DNA of 64,000 nt, from the NCBI GenBank assembly GCA_963931925.1, contig OZ007572.1, positions 28,137,191 to 28,201,190 on the forward strand, written 5' to 3'. Below the pieces are notes generated by a model. The model was not told the origin of the DNA. It worked only from the letters and a program-made list of their open reading frames with translations, and made no database searches. The position numbers and the translations under genes are program-made. The stretch's first letter is position 1. Every line of letters begins with the position of its first letter. Shown in pieces: positions 12,001 through 24,000 of this stretch. Origin of the DNA: Onchidella celtica (Eukaryota; Mollusca; Gastropoda; Systellommatophora; Onchidiidae).

Positions 12001-15000
12001 ATACCCTGATCCAGGGTGAGAAAGGCAATGATGATGATGATAAATTACACACAGTAAAACCACGAGCCTCACAGTGTGTCCACCGTGTTCATATAGAGCT
12101 ATTCTGCTACACACTTAGACAATGCTCGCTAAGCTATACAGCATCACATGACTCACACTGTACGAAGCGTAAAAATTATGGTAATGCTGTGAAGGAACAA
12201 AGATCTCCACCACACGTGGTTCTTCGCATTTCAGTACTGCAAAGAAGCTGTTGCAGTGTTTACACATTCACCACACTACCCTCGATGGCAAGGGGGAATG
12301 AGTACGGCATTGTCACACTAATAATAGTTCGTCCATCAGGTATGATGATGACCTTAACAACACCAGAGGAATAAAGAACAGAAATTGTTGAGAATTTCAA
12401 CACATGGACAGTAAAGAGAACTAAAGGACACAGATGACAGAATGGAAAGACTGTTCTTTCATGACTTATGGCTTCTCATGTGACTGATAAGTCCTATTTT
12501 TGCCCTGCAGACCCTTCCGCATAAATGACAAGAGTGCTCCGTTGGTTCAGTACCACTGGGCCTTTTCTTGCGCCGTTCTCTTTTTTTGATAGCCTGCTGG
12601 ACTCTGTCAGCTTCCCATGCTTTGCTGCCTCTGGTAAGCCTGCTGGACTCTGTCAGCTTCCCATGCTTTGCTGCCTCTGGTAAGGGCCACCCTCCAATTT
12701 GCACGATCAAGCGAGAGCTTTTCCCACTCACTCACATCAATGGCAAAGGCCTTCAGTGATTGCTTGAGAGTGTCTTTGTAACGTCTCTTTGGGGCCCCAA
12801 CATTCCTCGTTCCATTGGAGAGCTCAGAGAAGAAGATTTGCTTAGGGAGTCTGGAGTCGGGCATTCTGACAACATGTCCTGCCCAACGTAGCTGAATTTT
12901 TTTCAGGTGGCAGAAGATGCTCCATTCCTTGGCACGATTGAGGACCTCAGTGTCTGGAATTTTATCCTGCCATTTGATCCTTAGGATCTTTCTAAGGCAG
13001 GCCAGATGAAAGTGATTTAGCTTTCTGGCATGCGATTGGTACACTGTCCAGGTTTCAGCCCCATAGAGTAGGGTGGGAAGGACCACAGCATTGTACACTT
13101 TCAGCTTAGTGTCTGTGCGAATGCCGGCGACATCCCATACTCTCTTTCGAAGCCTGCCAAATGCAGAGCTGGCTTTGCTGATTCTTGAGAGAATTTCAGT
13201 ATCAACACGAGCCGCGGAAGACAGTGTACTGCCAAGATAGGTGAAGTTCTCCGACACCTTCAGAAGACTGTCATGGACTTTGATATTTGGGGTCACAGGA
13301 TACTTGTCGTCTGGAGTAGGCTGATGGAGCACTTCCGTCTTCTTTGTGCTTATTGTGAGGCCAAAGTTGTCACAGGCACTAAAGAACTTATCAACACAGT
13401 TTTGCATGCTATCCTCATCATGTGCCAGAAGTGCACAATCATCAGCAAATAGTAGGTCACAGACTTGAGTACTTTTGGTTTTGGTTTTTGCCTGAAGTCT
13501 CCTGAGGTTGAATAGACTGCCATCAGTTCGGTACTTGATGCTTACCCCTTGAGGAGGAGAGCTAAAGGCTTCTTGTAGCATTGCAGAGAACATGATGCTG
13601 AACAGAGCTGGGGCTAAGACACAACCCTGTTTTACCCAATCTGTGACAGCAAAGGGCTCTGAAACACTGCCGTTGCTTTTGACTGCAGCTTGCATGCCAT
13701 CATGAAACTGGCGCACTATTGTGATGAATTCGGGTGGACACCCAAACTTCACCAAGATTTTCCAGAGGCCTTCACGACACACTGTGTCAAATGCTTTTGT
13801 GAGGTCAACAAATGTGATATACAGCGCTTTATTTTGTTCCATGCATTTTTCCTGAATCTGTCTGGCAGCAAAAATCATATCCGCGTTTCCCCTCTCTTTA
13901 CGAAAGCCACATTGGCTCTCGGGAAGCAAGTCATTTGACGAGAGGTGATCAAGAAGGCGATTCAGAAGCATTCTTGCCAATATTTTGCCAGCAATTGAAA
14001 GTAGAGAGATTCCCCGATGGTTGTCACAGACTTGGCTGTCCCCTTTGTTTTTGTACAGATGGATGATTGAAGCATCTTTGAAGTCCTGTGGCAGTTTCCC
14101 TGCTTTCAACATAAGATTGAACAACTCGGTCAACCTTTCAATAAGCTTTTCTCCACCGAAGGCATACACCTCAGCAGGAATTGAATCCACACCTGGTGAT
14201 TTGTTAAAGGACATCTGATTTGTGGCAGTTCGGGTCTCATTTGCTGTGAATGGCTTGGCAAGAGCTGCATTAATAGGAGTCTGAGGGAGGCGGTCAATGG
14301 ACTCAGTATTTATATTTGATGGCCGATTTAGCACACCTCCGAAATGTTCTGCCCAACGCTGAATTATGGCATTCAATTCAACAATGCGTGTTGAACCATC
14401 TGACGCAAGAAGTGGCGTAGTGCCAGAGCGGGATGGTCCAAACACAGCTCGGAGGCTCTCAAAGAACTTTCTAGTGTTGTTTGTGTCGGCATATTTCTGA
14501 GTTTCTCTTACTCGCTCTTCAAGCCAGTCATTTTTCATTTTCCTCAGCTTCTTCTGGAGTACACCCTTACATGCACGCAGTGCATCAGCTTTTGCTGTGG
14601 AAGAGGGGTCACTGCAGTGAGCTTGGATGAGACTATTTTTTTCTTTGATGAGCACTTTGATTTCATTATCATTATCATTGAACCAGTCCTGGTGCTTGCG
14701 GACAGGAAAACCAACTGTGCTGCTGGCGCAAGAGTGTACAGTCGTATTTAGGTCAGTCCAGCTCTGTTCAATGTTCTCAGGGTCAAAAGTCACGCAATCC
14801 AATTTTGAGGAGAGTTCTGATGAGAGCTCGCTCTGTTTCTCAGCTGAGCAGAGTTTTGAAACATTTAGGCGTTTAGGTGGCGCTTTCCCTTGAGGGCGTC
14901 TATTGCGCCTCAATGTTAGTCTGAGCTTGCAAACAATGAGTCTGTGGTCAGTTCCACACTCGGCACCACACATCGCCTTTGTTACAAGGACATCCTTTCT

Positions 15001-18000
15001 GTCAGTCTTCCTCACAATGACATAGTCTATGAGATGCCAATGCTTTGAGCGGGGATGCATCCATGACGTTCTGTTTCTCACGGGGAGACTAAAATTTGTG
15101 TTGGTAATGAACAGGCCAAATTCAGCGCACAAAGTAAGTAAGCGCAACCCATTGTTATTGCATGAACCAACTCCATGAGGGCCCAAAACATTTGGCCACG
15201 CTGAGATTTCGGAGCCAACCCTAGCATTGAAGTCCCCCAAGAGAATCAGCTTATCAGCTGCCGGGACAGAGCATATGACAGATTCTAGATCAGAATAGAA
15301 ATTGTCTTTGGCTTCATCTGGGTTTGTCATGGTGGGCGCATATGCGCTAATGAGGGTGGCTGACTGGCTTTTCCCAACTGGGATCCTGAGTGTCATTAGC
15401 CTGTCATTTATTTCAATTGGCATGGACTGCAAGTTTCTGACAAGGTCATTTTTAATTGCAAACCCAACACCATGCTGTCTCGGTTCGACTGCACCCTTGC
15501 CTTTCCAGAAGAAGGTGTATCCACCACTGAGCTCTTTGAGTTGGCCACTATCAGGGAGTCTGGTCTCACTGAGTGCCACTATGTCCAGGTTGTACCTGCT
15601 GAGCTCAATGGCAATAAGTGCAGTGCGTCTTTCCGGGTTGTTTGAGTTGTCCTGTAGTGTGCGTATATTCCAGGCTCCTAGCCTGAGTAAGCTGAATTTC
15701 TTTTTGTTTCGACCGCAAAAAGGGATCCCCACTGGTCGCGGTATACCAGTCAGGGTGATGTGAAGTGGGCTTTCTTTAGGGCACCTTTTCTAGCCCCTTC
15801 CTCAGTTGAGGTGAGCAGTGCTATCCTTAAATAAGGCTGCTCAGCTACTGTGGGTGCTGCCTCCCCACGCCTCCACTTCAATCGACGATGAAGCGACCAT
15901 AGCCCACAGCCACCAACGTGTAGGTCTGTGCTAACAGCTTCCAGTCTATCCAAACCTGCTGCCACCGCACTCGCCCATCGCCGTTGGAATTTTGAGAGGA
16001 AAGAAGACGAGACAAAGATGAAAGAAGACGAGGTGAGTGTTAAGACTGGCGCAAAGAATTTGTTTTTAGTGAGAAAGAGCTGCGCAAACATCAGACTCAC
16101 TCTCTCGCCTGGACACAACTTATCCAAGTGGCAAGACAGGGTCGAGACGACTGGAAATGTATCCAGGTGCAGGAGGATGCCAGAGGGACAGTCATATTGC
16201 CTGACCGGCTGCCTGTAGGCTACTCCACAGCCTCGCAGTCCCAACTGACTAGGGTGAAAGACCCAAACCAAAGAACACCAATACTGGTGGATGCTCTGTG
16301 TCACGATATCCAGGCCAGAGTGACGGTATATTGCCATCTGCCCTATCAATCAACCACTGGCCTGCTGCCGCCAGCTTCGAAGCTGCGTCCGGGAAGTTGC
16401 TCAATTCTTCGTCTGTGATTTAGGCAAACAAGCCTATGACCACACCGCTACCGGGGGCCAATATGAAGGACTCAAGTACTGAGGGTCACATTGTGCCCTA
16501 GCATGTGGCCGTTGGGTTAGATGAAACCTCCTCCGCCCTGGCCGTTTGCACCGACAGGTGCACGCCCACTGATACCATGCTAGCGTACCAGTTCATGAAA
16601 CAGGTTGTACTGGATTACATGTTACCAGTAACAGATTTTTCTGACCTGACACTGCGTAATAGTAATTCCACGCCATTGATAGCAAGGTGGGACAACGAAG
16701 TAGGCCTACTGTCTTGCATTTGAACATCAAACACGGGAGAATGTTTTTATCGATTGATGACATCAGACACAATACATGTGGTCAAGATAAAGACAGGGAA
16801 CAGAGTTTGCTGACCAGAACAGTTCACCGAGGCCTAAGCCATTCAATGCTGCTTTTTTGTTTTACTACTACCGTACGGTCACTTGTAAAGAAAAAAATAA
16901 TCAAAAGATCTCATGACTCATACAAGTTCCTATGCATTTTTTTTCTTGTGTGTGTATGGTGGGGAGGGGGGTTCTGCAGTCGAACTGTAATCCAATTCCC
17001 AACGACTTCAAATGATGCAGGCTCCGCTGTATATAAACTAGTGTCATAACGTGCATACCGCTACCTTGGACTTTACTGAGGGGGACAATTCTCCCCTATG
17101 ACAATGGTTTACTATGGAGTCAAAAAAAAAAATGAAATGCCTGAGAAACTTCATAACTAACCCATTATAAATGATCAACTGAATAACTTACTACCTGGCA
17201 GCACTTATTAATAAAAATAACCCACCTATCTGAAAACTCTGCCACCAATTTCAAAACGGCAACTAGAATATCAGCATCCAGACACTGACCAAAGAGTTTA
17301 GGGTACTGAGCTGGTGGAATGGCCTGCAAATAAAGAAAAACACATTTCTGTAGGTGTTTCTTTTTTATCAGAAAATGTTGAGAGCCTACTCCAACACTCA
17401 AACATAATTACATAGACACTGTCATTAAAATGAAATTTGTAATAAGTTTATGATTCCCCATGTTAGAAATTACGCGTTTAAGATTCATCATGTAATGTCA
17501 ATGGGTATTTGCCATATTGTTGTAAGCAATATTTTGCCGATTTTGAGGTTTTGTTATGAAAGTGATTCTCTCACTTCTTCTTTCACTATGTATACTATAA
17601 GTCCCATTCCAACGGGTTCAAAACATTTTGAGATATGTGTTTGTGATGTAATGTTTTATATGTTTTAACCCTTCTGCTGACCAAATTTCAGTCCTCAGTT
17701 ACTTGAAATGTCACAAATGCACATACAACAATATGGCAAATACCCGGCAATATTTGTATTTACAAAGCATTCACATACAATTAAATGTGTACTGCCCACG
17801 TTCAAGTGGAAGTGTCAATTGTCAAATCAAGAATTAGTTTTAGAAGGTGACAAAAATGAAAAATTAAGGATATTTCTAATTTCTGAATCAAGATGTGCCT
17901 ATGTTTGCAAGAACAGTTTCAATGAACACTAACAAATCTGGAAATGTCACCAGCATTAAGGAGCAAAGACAACACATGAAGCAACAAAACAAAAACAAAA

Positions 18001-21000
18001 AATTTAAAATAGCCCATGTCAAACAAAATAAAAATAAAATCAATAACCCCAGTAAAAAGACCTGACCAACCAAAAGGTACAAACCTTGAAATACTGATAA
18101 AATGAATCTTGTTTGTTTTTTAACAGTTTAAAATCTGCCTGAAACTGGAAGGATGTTTGGGGTACACAAAAGCCATCGCCTGATCCATCACCATTGTGCT
18201 TTGCTGAATTCTGAACTGCTTCACCATTTTGTTTCTTGTGATTTTCTTTTAAACCACTACTACCGGTTTCTCTGGGAGCACAAGACTGTTTGTTCGGCAC
18301 AGAAGAGGGCTTTTCTGAAGATTTCACACTCTTTGCTTTTGGCTGAGCTGACACTGCAGAAGAGTTTTCTAAATGCTGAATTTCTGGTTTGTGGTTGGGT
18401 GCTCCATTAGCAATGTTTATTGCTGATCCAGGGTCCTTGGCAGAGCTCTGTCTTGTTTCCCTACTGGAAATTTCAGAAATCGTTGGTGAAATCTGTGTTC
18501 CTTGAGGCAATACTGGCATGGTTTCAGTCAATGGTTGTGCAACAGATGCTGATGATGGATCTGATTTAAATAATCTGTCAAACTTCTCTCCTTCCTTGGC
18601 TGTGATTTTCTTGGCAACATCGCTCTGTTCCAGATTGGCTGGTTGCAGGCGACCACTTAACTCAATGCCAATTTCTTCAATAGGGATGCGCCGCAGAGGA
18701 GCCTAAAACAGAATCATGAAATTATAAGGTTACAATACTAGTAAGTATGAAGGCAGTAATATATACTCTTAAACCTTTTTGTCTTTAACTTTCACAGATT
18801 CATATTCAAATATGACACTGTGACAAAAACAAACAGATATTTTTAAAAAATGCATTTTAAAGGATTATCAAGGACTCTTGAAACTTGGCTGATAATTAGG
18901 GAAAATAATCTGAGAAAAGCACAAGCTTTGAGCATGCCTAAAGAAAAAAAAATTTGGAATACAGAACAAAGATTCTGTATTCATATATATGCGATTAAAG
19001 TTGACAGCAAACATTTTCATAACTCTGGAATATCAGTGCTGTAAAACCACATACATATATGTTTATAGACGATGGACAGATTTGCAGGTTAACCCTACCC
19101 ATGTCCTGGTGATGAAACTTAAGTTGGGGGCTAAGACATAGCAATTCTGAAAAACTATTTTTGTCTCAAAAAAGTTTACCTTTGATCTCTCTTCCAGTGG
19201 CTTGTAAATAGGTTTTACTATTCCCTTTCCTTCCTCTGTAAAACTGGATGTCACAGGTCCTTCTTTCTCCCTCTCGATTTCCTGACAACAAGATAATATT
19301 CACAACATAATTCACTATAAAAACTGAGCTGGCTAAAGATTCTAAAAGAACAATGAAATGTAAATATGCATTGCAAGTATATGTTAACTTAAAGTGTCAG
19401 CCACCTTCAACTGTTTGTTTCTATGACCATTATTAAGAAATTTCCCTGATTCCTACTACCCAAAAGAGTAAGCTACCGTGTGTCAGGTTGTTTTATCATG
19501 ATTCATCATCCTCAAATATTTTTTCAACAAATGTTCATGTGATGTTTGTAAAACTATGTTCAAATATATTTTTGCAAATTCTATACACAAACAAGGCAAC
19601 CTTGATAATCATTTTGAATAATAATGACCATAATTACAACACTTGGTTAAGGCTACCCACAAATGTTTACAAAATTAGAATTCTGTTAAGGAAGGAAATA
19701 TAACCAGGTGGTTCAATCATACCACCAAGCATAGAAAAAGTAAATGCATTCTTTATGTTACACTGTTTTCTATACATATATAACAAATAAAAAAAATATG
19801 GACATTCTTTGCCATGTCTAAACTTTCAGGACTAAGTAATGTTGTTGCTAAAAGCCATGGGTGGGGAAATGATGCAAGGGTCTACTTCCCTGATCAAATT
19901 CTACATCCCCACACCTCCGCTTATGATGTGGCTATGGGAAACTGGCATGGTCCCAAAATGCTCAAAATTTCATAATTCATCTATCTGCAGTATTTATAAA
20001 ATCCTTAAGTTCTTATCATACATAAAATATATTACTGTGAAGATGCACACTTGATTTTTTTTCATTTTTAAAGAGTGAACTAGAAAAATTTTCTGAGTCA
20101 CATTAACCCTTTCACTGCTCCATGGTTTCTCATGCCATAAGCTGAAACGCACACTCTCACTATTAATTTTGGACATACATCACAGCGCCCATGCACTATC
20201 AAATTTAAGACATATGGTGTATGTCCACAGTGCAGTGAAGGCATGAATATCAAGCTCTGTTTCATCCACACTGAGGCTTATAGTACTAGTATCTTGTTTA
20301 TGTGCATGAAGCCCTAGCATATGCAATTAAAATCATGTAATTATGGTATTTTCTTATAACTTTCTAGATTTGAACTTGGTCCTCTCTTTCGGTGGTTGCC
20401 ATTTATCTATATGGGACTGAAATACAAGAATTACATTTGGAAATCAGCCTAAGGACATTATTCAATAATAATATGAAACCCTTTATGCTTCTGACAGCAA
20501 ATTGAGTCATAAAATCAGACCTTCTGTAATCTCTCCAATTCTGTCTTTGCTTGTTTATTAGATGGTTCCAGGTCTAGGACTCTATTGTAATCAGCAATTG
20601 CCTCCTCCAATTTTTTCATTCCTGACCTGGCCGTGGCCCGCCTGAGATATGCTTTGATATACAAGGGGTCCAAGGAAACAGAAGTGGTACAATCCAGCTC
20701 AGCTGCTCCAAATCTGAAAAAGAAAAATTACAAAATGAGGCATGTGATCCCCTAATACGTCCATCTTAACGTTCTTCTGTTTTCACTTTAGACATTTTCA
20801 TTTCTTTTGTATTTTTCAGAACAATTAGGCTATTTCAAACATGATGCTTAGGCCTCTATAGGGCAAACCAACAAGTTCAGACCTTAAAATCACACATCTA
20901 GGTCAAGCACTCTAAGTGACTGAAACATTGCGCCAGAAACTGAGAAAATAACGACTGTAAAGTGATATTTGAGACAGAATGTATTACGTGACACATTGGA

Positions 21001-24000
21001 ATACTGATGAATACAGTAAGAAATGTCAAATGGAAACAACATTTTCCGATGCCACATTTTCTTAAACTGTCAAAATCAGCGTGTGAAATAAATCAATAAC
21101 TCGCTGATTAACAGTTTAATTACACTTTCAAATCCAATGATGATTTCACCCTCAAAATTTGGGAGATGGATATATTCTGTATCAAATAAACACAAAAACG
21201 GGCTAAAATGATGAAAATTAATTGATAAACAGTTACTGACTTCTGTTGTTTCAGTAAGGCCATAGCTCTGTTAGCGGGAAGAATAGCATTTGTTGCATCA
21301 AATTCCATGCCTTTAGTGTAAGCTTCGACAGCTTTTTCAAGATCTCCTTTCTTCAGGAATTCATTTCCCTGGAAATAAAATAACGCAGTTGACCCAATTA
21401 TCTCTGAATTAATTCAGACTGCATAGCAGCTCAAAAACAAATACAATTTAATATTTGAGACATGATAAGGTGAGATATTTATAAATATAAATTCACGTTG
21501 CATAGAATGGTACATTCTTGCAAGAGATGATTGATGTACATTTCAAGTTCAGAAACTGGATTCTGAAAAACTCATATGTGAAACACTGACAGTGTAACCT
21601 TGCTGAAGGAAACTGTGTGGTGAAACATTCTGGATAAAAGACATTGTGTGGTGAAACACCCTGGACAAAAGGACATTATGTGGTGAAACATCCTGGATAA
21701 AAGGATATTGTGTGGTGAAATATTCTGGATAAAAGTACACTGTGTGGCAGAACATTCTGGATAAAGAACATTGAATGATGAAGCACTGTTATCTGCACAG
21801 GACATTTACCTTGTCTTTTTCCAAACCAGCCAGGTGCTTCTTTCGTTCCATCTCCCATTCTTCATCGGTTTCATACTCAGATGAAGATGTTTTATCACCC
21901 TTTTCCTCTGTCTCAATTTCTTCTAGTGCCTTGTCCTGAAATGGATGTACATCATGCTAACAGATACAATAACTATTCCAAAATGAATAGAGAATGCTTG
22001 TTTTCAATGATTAAATAATTTTTTTTTACTCAACTGTAACTACCGATATTAACCTTTTCACATCACCCCACATCTGTTGGGTGCAGGCCGTTTTGCAACC
22101 CATGGATACACTGGTCACCGGCAAGGTGCGGCTACTCACACACCAAAAAGCAGCACGTCGCCTCAATTGAGATAACACACGGTTTCATAGCACATTCTGT
22201 TTTTGTTTTTTTTTGCGTTTGTAAACATACAAATGTCATTATTTTGCTCCGAGGAAGCTTTCCAATGATACCAAATATAAAACTAGCTTTACTGGAAAAA
22301 TTTATATGAATTTTCAAAAACACATCCAAAATAGTGCATTCACAGGTAACAGCCACTGTAAAGAAGGAACATACAGTGGGAATGCGAGAGCCAAAGTCCC
22401 CACAATGCAAAATGTAATATAGAAGTAGTTGATAAGGCTTCAGATAGTAAATCTGCCCTACCTAGGGCTTGAATGATCAGAAAGTGTTATCAATAAAAGC
22501 CTACAATGATCTGCAACAATATACAATGTATGATGACTAAATCTTTTTCAGTAACTTAAAATAGTCTATAATCCTGCACAAAAAAAACAAAAAAAACAGC
22601 TACAGTGGCCATCATGTTTAACAACACTGCTAATAACGAGACCTTGCTGACAGCGAGAACATTTTAAATCCCCTTATTTTTGCTGCTTTATGGGCTATAT
22701 AATGAAATACTCAAATAACAGCAATCGACAATCAAAACACCTGCTATAGCGAGAGAATTAACTTAGAGTGTGTAGTACAGCATATTGTTGGGGTGGGCGC
22801 AGAACAACGTGTTGGGATCAAACAATAACAACATGTATTGTTCTTTGTTTATTACTACATGCCCACCATGGCTGTCTTGCGAGCTGTGATCCCAGCTGGC
22901 CATCTCTCGCTTAGGCCTAGTATGCTCTTTCTCCCTACTGACCATGTGCTGTGACAGCACACTACATGCAGTCAGTTCAAAGTGATGACTCATCACTCAC
23001 TGAGGCAAACTGTTGGGGTGGCCATGTAGGCCACAACCGTGTAGTTTCGTCAGACACGTGCACCGTCTAGTCACTACCTGTGATGTGCGATAATTACAAC
23101 ACTGTAGCACGATCATTGATCGTCACTAATCGCCGCCTGAAGCATGCTTTGTCTGCACTGGGCTTACTTGACCAGGTGCTTGCACTACCCGCATGAATGT
23201 GTCACAATCACTTGGCCAGGCTGTTCTCATTTTTTTAATGATGCAGCATGGGAAACCACCAGAACAAACATACTCAAGGTGGGACAAGGTGGTCTAGAGG
23301 CAAGGTGCTCGGCTCTCATGCCAAGGGTCCCGGGTTCTAAACCCGGGCAGTGCAGGCATGTTGGAAATTGGGATTTTTCACATATTTTCAAGTCCCTGAT
23401 CCTATTGGGGGGGGGGGGGGGGTAGGATCAAGTACCAAGTCTTCTCGGATAAGGACGAAAAATTCGGAGGGCCCGTGTGCACGTTGCGCACGTTAAAGAT
23501 ACCTTGGCAGTTAGAAATCGTAAAGAGCAGGCCGAACAGGCCGCTGCCCGGGCAAAATTGAAATTAATAGATCTATTAAAATTTATCCATATCATCCCCC
23601 CCTCCCAACCAGCAACAACAAAATTTATTATTCATTATTAAATATATATTATTATTAATAAATATTCAAATATTATTTGAGTTGTGAGTTGTGAACTGTT
23701 GTTGTGAGTTGTGGACTGCGCCTAACAGGCTGCGTTACAATTATCCTCTGAGACAGAGAGAGAGGTAGAGAGAGAGAGAGTGGGCGAGACAGGGAGAGAG
23801 AAAGAAGCAGTGTAGTGTGTTGAGCGCTTCGCAGGTGCTCCATTCTGCTCTGTGGTTGACATGTTGCTTCTGTAAAGCGCACAGAGCATTTTAAATGGAT
23901 ATGTGCTACATAAATGCCATCCATTATTACTCTTCTGTTTCTAACTTTTGCATCTGACTCTCTCGTAATTTGATTAAAACAGAGCTACCGTCAGCAAAAA

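Larger units (their letters stand above)
12459..16510 (-). mobile_element. Nearly complete LINE (EN, RT, zinc finger) with 5' leader
   Basis: The coding part runs 15732 to 12459 on the minus strand. The GC-rich sequence 15733 to about 16510 looks like the 5' leader, with higher GC than the surrounding intron and no host similarity recognised. The 3' end is not certain; a TCATCATCAT run (minus strand) near 12339-12350 may be the tail, about 110 nt past the stop at 12459. No target-site duplication was recognised, so both borders are approximate. The element lies in the RPAP3 exon 8/9 intron in the same transcriptional orientation as the host gene. It is related in layout to the LINE at 5.8 kb but clearly diverged in sequence. 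Confidence 0.8.

Noticed and set aside
22132-22410. 92-codon minus-strand frame in RPAP3 intron
   Set aside because: It does not resemble a TPR or other RPAP3 segment, and splice phases are already satisfied by neighbouring exons.
23291-23350. tRNA gene
   Set aside because: Box A and box B are present, but the stems do not form by eye and the same unit recurs at 54.6 kb with a SINE body and ATT tail.
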